60,000 bases of DNA, from positions 39,124,001 through 39,184,000 of the forward strand of contig OX485804.1 in the NCBI GenBank assembly GCA_950295325.1. The letters run 5' to 3'. Made by a program: the position numbers and the translations under genes. Under the pieces are notes generated by a model, which had not been told where the DNA came from, made no database searches, and saw only the letters and a program-made list of their open reading frames with translations. Positions 42,733 to 55,300 of this stretch are shown here, in pieces (position 1 is the first letter of the stretch; each line of letters begins with the position of its first letter). Origin of the DNA: Polytrichum commune (taxonomy: Eukaryota; Streptophyta; Polytrichopsida; Polytrichales; Polytrichaceae).

Positions 42733-45700
42733 GATGGGATCGGAAAACGAGTAGCTTCCGGCAAAAGACTCAGTCGGAAGCGTGTAGGCAAGTTGTTGAA
42801 GTTGAAAATTTGGCGTTCACATAGGAATCTTGACACGGATGGTATGTACATTGATATTTTGATCAATTCAATTTTATCCACTCGTGTTTTATGCGACTCT
42901 GGATGCCAATGCTTTGCAATTGTGTCTGAGCAATTTGTTAAGAAGAACGGATTAGATTCTTCACCAATCAAACCAAGACCCCTCGAACAAGTTACAATCA
43001 TAAAGGAGCAACCTATGATTCAACGCATAGCAACATTTAAAGTTGATATCAACGGTATAGAAGAAAGGATTGTTGCATATGTTATTCCCGGACAAATTGA
43101 TGATGTCATCTTTGGAAAAGGCTGGATGGAGCGACATGACGTTAGCATTCGACCTGCTAAAGGCGAGGTTTGCATTCGGAAGCCTTTCAAGATGATCGTC
43201 AAGACTCAACCCATTATATCGGAACCAATTCAAGAAATACAGGCAGCAACAATCCGAACTTTGCAAGCTAGCGATGAACCTGTACAGATTTTTACTGCTA
43301 GCTTGGTTGACATTCAAAAGGCGCTCCAACAGAAGGTGTACAAGGATCCTGCGCAACATGCTCCAGACTGGTTGATGCCAGTTATTGATGCCTTCGATCG
43401 GCAAGACGCGAAGTCGTTGCCGCCACACAGGAAAGGGGTCGATCACGAAATCAATCTTGTTGAAGGGAAGACCAACGACGACATCCTTGAAATGCCATTA
43501 TACCAAATGTCCAAGGATCAGCTATTGGTACTACGCAAGACTCTTACGGAACTGTTGGACAACGGGTTCATTCGTGTAAGCAATTCGCCTACAGCAGCCC
43601 CAGTGATATTTGTTAAGAAACCTGGTGGAGGATTACGATTTTGTGTTGATTATCGTCGATTGAACGAAATAAGTCGAAAGGACAGCTATCCGATCCCGCG
43701 TATTGACGAGACATTGAGGACTATTGCTACAGCCAAGTACATCTCGAAGGTTGATATCATCTCTGCATTTCATCGAATACGAGTTAAAAAAGGTGATGAG
43801 TGGAAGACGGCGTTTAACACACGTTTTGGTCTATACGAGTGGTTAGTCACGCCATTTGGGCTCACTGGTGCACCCGCAACATTTCAACGATACATTAACT
43901 GGGTACTTCGAGACGAACTAGATGTATGTTGTTCTGCATATTTAGATGACGTGGTCATTTATAGTGATACACAAAAAGAACACCGCGACGCTGTGCTTAG
44001 GATCATTCGCAAATTTGCTGACGCAGGGCTTCAACTTGATTTTGATAAAAGTGAGTTTGAAGCTAGTATCATTAAGTATCTTGGATATCTGGTGGAAACT
44101 GGTAAGGGATTACGGGCTGACCCGGAGAAACTTGAAGCCATTCGGAAATGGGAGCCGCCAAAGAAGGTGAAAGGAGTCCGTGGTTTTTTGGGCTTTTGCA
44201 ATTATTATCGACAATTTATAGATGGATACGCGAATATTGCAGAACCACTTACTCGATTGACGCGAAAAGACCAACCTTTCAATTGGACATCAGAATGTCA
44301 ACTTGCCTTTGATCGGTTGAAGGAAGTTTTGGTAAATGCGCCAGTATTAGCAAAATGGACCCCAAGATTGGAAACGGCAATTGAATGTGATTCCTCTGGA
44401 TATGCGGTTGGTGGCACTTTGATGCAGAAGGTGGATGGACTTTGGCACGCGGTTGCTTATTTTTCGAAGAAACACAGTTCAGCTGAATCCAACTATCCAA
44501 TTCATGACAAGGAGATGTTAGCAGTTGTTCGTTGCATTCGGAGCTTGCTGGACAATATTTTGAGGTATGGTCGGACCATCGTAATTTGGCTTATTTCCGA
44601 AAGAAGCAACATCTGGGAGAGCGGCAAATGCGTTGGGCTTATGAGTTGAATGACTTTAGCTTTGAGATAGTGCATAAACCTGGAAGAGAGCAAGTTCAAT
44701 CAGACGCACTTTCTCGTCGCGAACAAGACACTCCCAACGATATGAATGATGATCGGATCATGAACCGACATCATCAACTATTGGAAGGAGATGGTAACGC
44801 TTTGAAAGTGGTTGCAAAATCCGCATGGATAAAAGATGGCGATGCGGATTCGGAAAAGGAAATCGCGGCCACGGAGTCAATGATGACACCACGTCCCATA
44901 TGTCCATTTGCAGACGCAAAGATGATTACATTGTGAGATGCTGGACTCAAAATGAATCATCAATATTGGAAGATGCGGAAGGCTGTTATGGATGGCGAAC
45001 GCCGACTACCCATAGAATGGGGCCTACTGATCACAATTAGTGAATGCTTTGTAGATGGAGCCCATCGGCTACGTTGGCGTGGACGAATATGGATACCGGC
45101 GTACGAACCACTTCGAATGCGATTGATTCAGTCTATTCATGACTCACCATTGGCTGGACATCCAGGTCGTGAAGGAACACGAGACTTGCTCGCACGCGAA
45201 TATACGTGGCCTGGAATGACTCAAGACGTTCGAAGATTTGTACGAAATTGTAATGTCTGTGGAAAATCTAAGATTTGGCGTGAGCAAAAGCAAGGTTTAT
45301 TAAAACCTTTGTCAATTCCCGCACAGATATGGACAGAACTTTCCATCGACTTTATTACCGGCTTGGCACCAAGTAACACTTATACGAATATCTTAGTTGT
45401 GATGGACCATTTGTCCAAATCCATCATTGCCGTGCCAATGAAGAAAATTCGTGCTATTGATGTGGCTCAAAAAATTTTAGAGCAAGTTTTTCAACATCAC
45501 GGACTACCGACCGCAATCGTTTCCGACCGCGGAAGTCAATTTGTGAGTATGATGTGGGGAGAAGTGTGCCGATTGCTGAAGATAACACGGAGATTGTCAA
45601 CAACCTTTCATCTAGAGACGGACGGTGCAACGGAGCGTGCCAATCAAGAGCTTGAGACATACCTTCACATCTTCATGCATTTGAACAAGACGATTAGGCT

Positions 45701-46456
45701 CTTCAGTTGCCAATAGCAATGATGGCATTGAATAATCGGGTGACGCAGTCCACAGGTATGTCAACATTTTTTATGACTCACGGTTTTCATCAATCTCTCA
45801 TGGATTTTACGATACCTAAGGAGCAAGGATCTTCCTTATCACCGGCGGAGAAGGGACGTAAGCTTGTTGAGCAATGGAGTCATAGTGCTGATATGGTGAA
45901 AACAGCAATGGCGATTGCGCAAGAAAATCAAGAACGTCAATCTAACGCACGACGTTCCATGGCTGCAGTCTTTCGTCCGGGTGACCGTGTCTGGTTGAAA
46001 TTGAAGAACATCAATACAACACGGCCGATCAAGAAGCTCGATTGGATTGCCCTTCCTTATCGCGTGCTTGAATGTGTTGGTACACATGCGGTTCGTTTAA
46101 ATACTCCTCCCGGTATTCATCATGTTTTCCATGTGAATTTGGTTAAGAAGGCAGGAGCGGATCCTTTGCCTTCTCAATTGGCACATGATAATGAGCCTGG
46201 TATTGTTTTGTACAATCCACTAGCTCCTTTAGATGCCACAACTGATAATGACGGCGAGTACGCAGTTGAACGGGTATTGCGACATCGGCGCCGAGGACGT
46301 AGTTGGCAATTACTTGTGAAATGGCTTGGCTGGCCCGAGCCCACTTGGGAACCATTACGTCATTTGCAAGATGCAGTGGCCTTGGATGATTATGAGCGTT
46401 CCTTGTGCGATGCAGGCTCAGTTGTTCCATGGGCAGATCTTCTCCTCCCTTCTTAG
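42733..46456 (+). pseudogene. pol: pol of the chromovirus: protease, RT, RNase H, integrase, chromodomain; broken
   Basis: The frame from 42733 to 44649 carries a protease motif (CDSGC, about 42894), reverse transcriptase with FCVDYRRLNEIS and the YLDD box (about 43940), and the start of RNase H (ECDSSGYAVGG). The frame then shifts near 44540 to a second frame with the rest of RNase H (SDHRNLAYF) and integrase: HHCC zinc finger, SIDFITG, SDRGSQF and the ERANQELE block. A TGA at 44934 interrupts this frame where relatives have Trp. Another shift near 45680 and a TAG at about 45696, again at a Trp position, precede the integrase C terminus and a chromodomain (EYAVERVL ... LVKWLGWPEPTWEP, about 46255-46400). 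The chromodomain would guide integration to modified histones. Confidence 0.92.
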
Positions 46457-46478
46457 TTACGGAGGAGGAGGAGGCATA

Positions 46479-46745
46479 TGTCATGGGCTAAGCCCAATTA
46501 GAAGCTCGGATGTACACTTGCTAGTCTAAGATAACTTCAGTTCAAAGATAGAAGTAGTCTAAGATAGATAACAAAGATAGAAGTAGTCTAAAATAGATAG
46601 CTTCAGTTCAAAGATAGAACTTGAAGTTAGAGCTAGACAGAGATTGATATATAAGTAAACACTTATTCATTGTAAACTTAATTTCTGGATCAATGTTAAA
46701 TTTTACTCAGTAGTATATGTTTGTTTTGACATCTATACTCTTACA
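46479..46745 (+). repeat. 3' LTR of the chromovirus
   Basis: 267 bp; nearly identical to the 5' LTR but lacks one internal 33-bp unit. Ends CTCTTACA, followed by the gaatg target duplicate. Confidence 0.93.
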
Positions 46746-46913
46746 GAATGGAAAGTATAACATAGAGTCAAATTTACAAAGAAGGGAGTACCATTTTGTT
46801 AACATTTAACACGTTTAACATTTATAGTGTGCAATATGTGGGGAGTAGAAGAAAGTTAGCATTTAGAGAGGGTTAACACTTATAGGTGTAACATTTATAG
46901 AGGGTGGACTGTA

Positions 46914-49350
46914 CTTATTCAACTGCAGAAACACCACTTGTGTGTAAACCGGAGCAATATAAAAAGGGACGACATCCGACAAGAAGGTCAAGTGTTGGGG
47001 CCACCATCTATTTTTTTTATTACACCCACCGACCGTGTCTCTATCTCCACCAACCATATTGTATTCATGGTCTTCCTCTGCTCCTCGTCAGAGTGTATTT
47101 TTGACAAAGTTTTTGCAAGTTTTTGATAATTGACACACAAAAACTTGCACAAAAATAAATTACACGTCAATTGACACGCACAAGTTAGATTTTGACATGT
47201 AGTGTGATTTGTGAAGGAAAAAAACCACACATCAAATGACACTTTACAAATTGAAAGGACACGCACTATTAAGCATGTGACATTGAGGTAACATTTTAAG
47301 AAAAAAATGTAGATGTCAATCGACATTCATTTTTTGTTTTTGTAAACATCACATGACATTTTGGATTCGAAGACGATCGTCAAACGAAATTTGTCAAACA
47401 TACACACTGCTCCTCGTCTTCCTTGCCTTGACAAGATTCTTGTGTGCACAAGTTGAAGACATCAATCTAGCCTCACGTCCATCGATTGGCCCAGGTTTTA
47501 TGCTGGAACCAATTGTTGAGTGTTGCATAGGACTTTGACCAATCGATGAACCCATGACATTATTTGTTCACTTATTAATAAGAAGTGTCATCCAGAAAGT
47601 TACCACATTGACATGAAATACCATATGACACTGAATATCATATTTTAGTCCACTTCTGTTTGAAATCGTAGTCATTTGAGATGAATCGGCCACAAACCTA
47701 TAGGGGGTCTAGTTTTTAAAGTTGGAAGGATGAGAGGTACACTTGTATGTCATGAGTGCAGTGAATTCATAAGATTTCCAAGAAAAAAAGTTTGATGAGA
47801 TGAAGGATTCAAGGGGTTCGAAGAAGCAAAGGATGTAGAACCAGAGAGATGAAAAATATGCGAGCCTTCAAATGGACATTGACTGCATAGTGGTCAAAAT
47901 CTTCTAAAATGTAGCACATATTTTAATTTCAGAATCCTAGGATAATTGTACATTGGTAACAGTTTATGAACAGTATCTATCTCAGGCTCACATAAGTTAG
48001 CCACATCCTTTGCATCAGATTTGCATTTGAGTTGGTGAACCAGAGCCGCTTTTATACATTCCCAAATTGCATAAGAATGCCTCTTCTATATGAACTTCTA
48101 TATGCCTCATCAATTTTGTCGGAGTTATGAGTAAAAATATCAATTAGCATACACTACTAGCATGCAAGTCCTACACAACCGTCTCATGTCGATGACAGAA
48201 CAATGCAAATCTACCACTGCCAGATTTGTGAATTCCTAGTTACATAGGACAAGTTTCCAGAGACATACGTCAAATTGCCAAGGACTCATATGCTTTGTAG
48301 TGATATCAATCATTGCTTCACGTCCTCTCTTTGCATAGGCATATCCACAGGCATAGGACGTAATTGAGGGACAGACAAATTTCCTATTCAGGGATATAGG
48401 AGGACATTATAGAAGCCTTCACCACGCCATTGAAATAAAACCACACCAAATCTCCACAAGAACTTGCACAATCACAACCAAATTCAAGTGATTCAATATT
48501 CTATAGTCACGTCTATAAAACATAAATCTCAGAAACACAACTACATAACACAATGTGTTTAATAGCAACAGCAAATAGGAGAATCGTAACAATTTGATTT
48601 TGAAAGTTGCAATTATTGAGGTGTCTCAATAAGTAAAAAAGATGAAGAGTCCAAAATTCAGATTGTGTGTGTTCAGGAATTGGTCTACCTTGTATGAAAC
48701 TAGGATCAAAAATTTCCCCTTGTGCCAGCTTCCTGGGAGACAGTGGGGACAAATAGTTACGTGGACATCTCGTTCAGCATGCCCAGTGGAAATAGGAACC
48801 TGGCCAATGAAACAATTGTTCCTCATCCTTGACTTCGAGAGCCAATGAGAAACAGGTACCAACTCACAAATTAAAAACACTAATCTGCAAATCAAGGAAC
48901 TCCAAGATGCTTAACAAGCAACTCAAAATTGGTAACTACGTCACTAGGAACAGCCCAAGGGTCCAGCATAAATGAAAAAGTACCTGAAAGGTAAGAACAC
49001 AGCAACCAAGATATTCTAAAAACTGAGGGAAAATAGAAGACATTCCAGAGTATTTGATTCAGAGTATTCTCTGCTGAACATTCTTGAATCAGAAATAAGC
49101 ACTTTTATTTTCTCCCCAAGTGATCACAGGAAATTGAATTCCAGCATTTTAAACAAAGCGTATCTCTCTCATGATCAGACATTTTTCAATAACGTCACCC
49201 CTTGTCAATCTGCAACTGTTGTCAGGTACCATAGGTTATTCAAGTAGGATTTCTCCCACTTCTCAGATCTCCAGAGTTACTTTTGAAGGGGTTGTCCTAT
49301 ACCTTCTTCCTCATCTCGTGAAGTCAGCACAACCAAAAATCCAGGGAGTA
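46914..49350. other. No recognised gene; repeat fragments and 3' flank of the ABC transporter
   Basis: A block at 47547-47612 is the inverse of 39440-39500, and 47625-47650 carries a family-A end. A family-E-like piece is at 47675-47760. The last few hundred bases should include the 3' UTR of the minus-strand ABC transporter. Confidence 0.4.
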
Positions 49351-52300
49351 TCATGACGTTGAGGAACCCAATGTGATGTCACTGGCTCCATCCGTCCTCT
49401 CCGTATCAGAGCCTCCATCAGTGCTATTCTGTTGGTTCCAAAGTTGCGCATACCGTCCATTCAAGCCAAGCAATACTTCATGGCTAGCTCGCTCCACAAC
49501 ACGACCTTCTTCCAGCACCACAATCTGGCACAAATGCAAACGGCACTTGTTCAGACACACTACAATGAAAAAACCTCCTGGCCTTCTGAAAATAACTGAC
49601 TGGCACATACATTGCTGCCATCAGCAATTATCCGGATTATGAGAATGGCTTGGGTGGCATTGCTGCTCAAATCTCCTTTGTTGTCCATTGAAGAACAACA
49701 GATACACTGCTTCCTGAAACAATGATATTAGTTGTGGGCGGTGGCCAGACTCAAAACCAACATTCTGGGAGTCTATTGCCCAACAAAGAACTGAAATTGA
49801 AGGATCCCTCCACATAGAAAGTATTCACATGAACAAATCACATTCCTGAATATCAACCTTGAGTCAGAGAATACTGATGATGAACAGATTCCTTCATGCT
49901 CAGTACCTACTTTCAAATGGGTGTAAAATATACCTCATCACACTGCATCGCTGTTGTTAACCGATGGGCAATGAAAATTGCTGTTCGGTTATTAGCCAAT
50001 GATCGCAGAGATGTTAGAATCTCTCCTTCAGTTGAACTATCTAAGGCGCTGGTTGCCTCGTCACAAAGCCTTTTGAGACAAAAGAAATCAGTCCAAGAGT
50101 TCAAGTGCATAAGTATAGAAGTTGATCCTTGTAATTGCTCTCTAAAATACATAGAAATCATTGCACTCCATTATAATGATATACTTTCCCACAAGAGGAT
50201 CGGTGAAGAATGTAAATAGAAACTGACAACAGAGACTTCAAGTTCATGGTAACAACTTCCCAGCCAGTAACATAACAAGATGACAAGATTGTGAAGAAGA
50301 AAACCAATAGGAATACTTAGAAAGAGGCCTTACAATATAGGAGGGGCTTTCAAAAAGGCCCGAGCTAATGCAACACGCTGCTTCTCTCCTCCACTCAACT
50401 GCCAAAAGAAACAACCATTTGCACCAAATAAGATTTCAAGGAAATCGTCCAACAGAATTTGTATATGGCTACTCAATGACTCACTTTTCAACACTTCAAA
50501 TGTGAAGGTCTAATATTCCAGTATGGGACAAGATTGTTTCAAGAAAAGAACAACTTCAAGCTGTAGTTGCTGACCTTCAAGCCTCTTTCTCCAACACGAG
50601 TTTCATATTGGTCAGGGAACTTCATGATAACTTCATGAATGGCTGCCTGCTTTGCTGCTTCAATTACCTGTTCAATTGCACCAGGTATCAAGATCTCAAG
50701 ATCCTACCAATCAAACACTAAATTGTGACATATTAAAATTCAGTAGTCCACAATCGAGACAAAAAACTGAACACCACTACAGCTGCAATGACATTTGTTA
50801 TTGTGTCACCAAATGTGATTAAAATCAAGTAGCATGGATTTGAACACAACATACTGTTGAGAAAAAGGTGAAAAGGAACCTCTTCTTTGGATGCTGACAT
50901 CCGGCCATAGTGGATATTGTAGAGAATCGTATCATTAAATAGGACCTGCAGCAATAGCAAGCCCTCATCAAATAGGACCACCTCATGCAATCACCACAAC
51001 AATGCTCATAGAGCACAGAGAATCTTGACCATCATCAAGAAGGTGACGAGCTATTCTTATGCTTCATTTAAATGGAAAAATATCTCAACACACATACCGT
51101 TGATTTAACAAAAGAATGTTAACACACAACCAACCAGCAACAAAATAGGCACTGAAAGCAGAACTCAGCAGAAACTCAATTTACCGTGTCTTGTGGAACA
51201 ACACCAATGCAATGTCGAAGACTATCCAGGGTAACATCCCGCACGTCTTGACCATCTAGTTTGACCTGTTGTGGAAGTAGCTGAATATAAGCCTTAGTGT
51301 GCCAGTGGTTTAGAACAGAAATGACAAGCAAATAGTTTCAATAGAGGAGACTGGTACTCTACAGGACTTCTGAAGGTTGGCATAAAAACATTAGACGAGA
51401 AAAATGGTTGAGCCAAGATGAGTCAAGGAACAACCACAAAACCTCCAATACTTACCGATCCAGATTGGCAGTCAAAAAATCTGTACAGCAACCTCAATAT
51501 TGTGGATTTTCCTGTACACATCTCAATTAACAATGCACTGTGTCAAAACATCACTCCCCTCAATGAATTTGAAGGTAACTTGTTGAGAGGAACACTGCAG
51601 TGGAAATGAAATCATGCATTAGAAAACAAAAAGCATCACCTTCAGCAAGAATCAAGATATAGATAGGGATCAACAAGAAAGTAACAGAAGATGTCAAGGA
51701 AATATTACCACTCCCACTAGTGCCCACAATAGCCACACTCTTTCCTGCTGGAACATCAAATGTAATCCCATTCAAAATGGGCCTGTCCGTCAAATATCTG
51801 CAACACAGATGGAAACACCATACATGTTCAGGAAGAAGTACATTATTTTTCATTGCTTTCACAAGCTCTCATAGCTTGGCAACCTGAGCAGAGAACCCAG
51901 TAAGCTTAACCTGCCTGGAACATGATAGCTTTGCTGTTTTACTCAATAGACATATACCATCTTGCGGAAAGATTGACTAAAGAGGACCAGAAAAGTCAAT
52001 GGAAGTACAAACCCAAAATGGACGTTCTGAAATGAGATATTGCCCCCTTTCAGCTCTAGGGGTTTTGCATGTGGAGCATCAGCTACACTTGCCTTCACCT
52101 GTAAGATGCAATGCATTCATTATTATGGACTTTACTACTCATATCAGCAGCTATATCTTATGGTTGTGTTCACTGAATGACTTACAGAAATTTGAAATCA
52201 GACCTAATTCATCATAATAATGTGTATCAATTGAACACTTCATTAGATTGATCCTGAACCCTGGTCACCACCACAAAAAAAATCCAATTACCTCAAGCAA

Positions 52301-55300
52301 AGAGAACATGGAGTGCATGTCTATCAAGCTCTGCCGTGTCTCTCTATAAACTGTACCGAGAAAATTGAGGGGTAGTGACAACTGGAACAGTAAACCATTC
52401 ACCATCACCTGCCACAGATTCACAGGTGAAATGAGACCCTAAACAGCCTCTTACACTCGGCTAACAGACAGGCTTTCATCATCAAATCTATATTGCAGAC
52501 TCGACATGCAATTAGACTATGAGCTAGTACATCTACCTGTGTCCTCTGAAAGTTGGAGTTCATGTGAAGGTCAATAAGAAGAGAGAGTACAGAGTGCAGG
52601 ATTAAGAATTCACATGTTGACTAATTACTGACAAAACAGGTAAGTTGACAAGGTAAGCATCAAGAATTAAAGCTGGTGTTAAGTAAATGGCTACATAGAG
52701 TATGTAGTCTTGTTGAAGTTAATCGGGTATTGTCATTACTGACAGACAATATTTGGCGAGCAGAGAAGAAAAGTAAATCCTCTGGCAGAGTTCCTTGGTT
52801 TGTGTATTAAATATAACATCGACATGTGGCAGTACATACCAAGTCACCTATACTCATTGTCCCATCCAGAATACCATGACTACACATAATCATGGCAGTT
52901 GATAAGGCAGCACTGAAGATGACATTTTGCCCCAAATTTAAGGCTGACAAACTTGTCTGTGTCTTCAAAGCTGCATCTTCATACTCTGAAACAAGAAACA
53001 GCTTCGGTAACAATCTCAAAAACAATATAAAATGCAAGGTAACATTCAGTCATGTTTTCAAAGCATTGCAGGATCCAAGCAGCAGCTCACAATTTGACCT
53101 AGTATGCTGCAGAGGAAGCAATGGTCATTGAGTGGAACCACCACAACCATTTGTCTGCTGTCAAAAGCCAGCAGTTGATACCAATGCATATGCAACTAAA
53201 TAAAAGATGGATTCATACTGTTCAAGTATCCATTGTCTTAGACTCTCATGTTGAAATGTACAGAATGGTGCGATAATAGTCATGTCAAAATAATAATAAA
53301 GTTTGTGTTCCCAAGTGAGGAGACAAGCACACATGAAGATGCTCCCTGGTTGGAGTAAAACTGACACAGCCAGAAAGACAACCAAAGATAACTACAGGAA
53401 CACTTTAAACAAGAAAGTGAAAAGTGCAGACATATACTTTTGAGATACTCATCATATCTTGCAGCTTCGTGTTGTTCATTGTTGAAATATTTCACAGTCT
53501 GCAACCATATAAACATTCCTTCTAATGTTACTCTTCAGCAATCCAAGATAGAACCCTCTTAAACAATCCAAAGTCCATATCTACTTTAGAACATTTCAGC
53601 TCCAAGAAAAGTTTTAAGACAAACCCACACCTCTGAGTCCATTCATGGGGCACATAGTTATCTGTTCCAAAAAGAGAGGAATAACAGAAGTTCAAATTGA
53701 ACAGCATATTATAGCTTCATATATTCCACCTCATAATTGATGAGAGAGTCCGTTGCTCGTGAGCTGGCTGCATTGTCAGCTTTGTTCATATCTTGCCTGA
53801 ATTTTGTTCGCCACTGTAGTCATCGGTCAGAATCTCTATTAGAAAATGTATCAAGTGCAAAAATCTTTAGACGAAGTAGAAAAGCAAGGCTTTGGAACCA
53901 AAATCTTTTTTTAAATAGCAACATGGACATACTTCTGCTCTCTCTTTTGCTTATGATGATCAACTCTCTTTAGAGGTAAGGTTGACATGTGTAATTTCAA
54001 GATAATTTAACTGATGCGGAGGATAGTGAAACGTGTAAAAGAGCCTGCCTGGGTAACACTCAATGTGAAAAGAGTATAAGCGGCTACTGTGAGAGAGGTA
54101 ATCCATGCAAATGGAGCTCCAAACTTGTAGGCCAGTATACCAGCCACCATTGATATCTGCTCAGTACAAGAACATTAAATGGAGTCAAGGTGCTACTCTT
54201 TTGCATTCAAGATAAGAAGAGGCAAATAAACATTATCAGCGAGTACACAATCAAACAACTCAATTTCTCTCAAACCTGTACACCACATCAAATTCTTCTC
54301 AACACTATTACACAGAAAATAATAGGACACCAAAACATGAAATGGTATTCTCAAGAAGCAGGCACACCTCTAAAAGTGTAGGCACCACATTGAAGACCAT
54401 CGATGACAGAATGAAGTTGATTGCTCGTGTGCCTCTATCGATTGTACGATTTAGAGAACCTGTCTGTCGGCTGAAACACATACAGGAAGTCATGAATTAT
54501 AGTATAACCGTGGATAAGAACTGTATTTGACCTTCTATCCCTTAAGTACCCCACTTCATAGAGTCCATATCCAAAGTCCTATTTTGAAGTAATAGTTTTG
54601 TGGCTCTGAAGTACCTCAAATGATAGCTCAAGTCAAGGTTGTGTAGATGCATGAAAACCTGTTCACATGGTACCAGTCATGTTTGAGTCCACTGGCATAT
54701 TTGCCAAAAACATGTACTATTCATCCTCATCAAGGAGATGTAATACAAGGACCTTAAAATGCGGTTGATCAGCTATTACTTTTTCTAAAGACAAACATAA
54801 TGAAAAGTGAAGAGATGTGTCCTCCAGTTGCAAAGAGTACTCCAGTATAGATTACCTTACGAGCAACATTACGTATAGTGCCCTGTGCGACCTTGGCAAA
54901 CACCGCATTTCGCAGCTCTGATTCCAACACATAACGTCAAACAACGCTGGCGTAATAGACGTCTAGACCTGAGAACCACCAACCCATGGCAGATTCTCTT
55001 GTGACTTGGAAATAAAAGCACAACATTATTACAAAAAGCACTTAGGAAGCGGAAGGTCCCTCTAGAGTAGGATCCAACAACACCAAAAACTCAGAGATCC
55101 TTCAGGCCCAGAACAAGCCTGAAACCACTGCTTGACATTTTCTCAAGTATTGATGTATATGGATCCATAGACCTTCTTATTCTTGATGACCACTGGGAAG
55201 TCCAATTCATCTCTAAGACAATAACCCACCATTGCAGGCTGATGCACCAGCTCGAGCAATTCCATAGCCCAGTAAAACGGCTGTAGGAGTAGCAAATAGC

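Larger units (their letters stand above)
41181..46745 (+). mobile_element. Ty3/gypsy chromovirus LTR retrotransposon, full-length but disabled
   Basis: LTRs at 41181-41480 and 46479-46745 start TG and end CA. The 5-bp target duplication gaatg lies at 41176-41180 and 46746-46750. Internal order is gag, protease, reverse transcriptase, RNase H, integrase, chromodomain, which is the Ty3/gypsy order. A purine tract ggaggaggaggagg precedes the 3' LTR. The sequence after the 5' LTR (taatccagaaattctc) does not match the usual initiator-Met primer site. Apart from a 33-bp length difference, the LTRs differ at about four positions, so the insertion is fairly young. It entered the Tigger remnant. Confidence 0.93.
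40538..46911 (-). mobile_element. Deleted Tigger-like element split by an LTR retrotransposon
   Basis: The ends are CAGTCTACCCTCTATAAATG (40538) and, in reverse complement at 46911, CAGTCCACCCTCTATAAATG. TA lies outside both (40536-40537, 46912-46913), the pogo/Tigger target. Without the retrotransposon the element is about 0.8 kb, so the transposase core has been lost. The remaining minus-strand frame 41164-40745 is a transposase C terminus. Confidence 0.8.
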
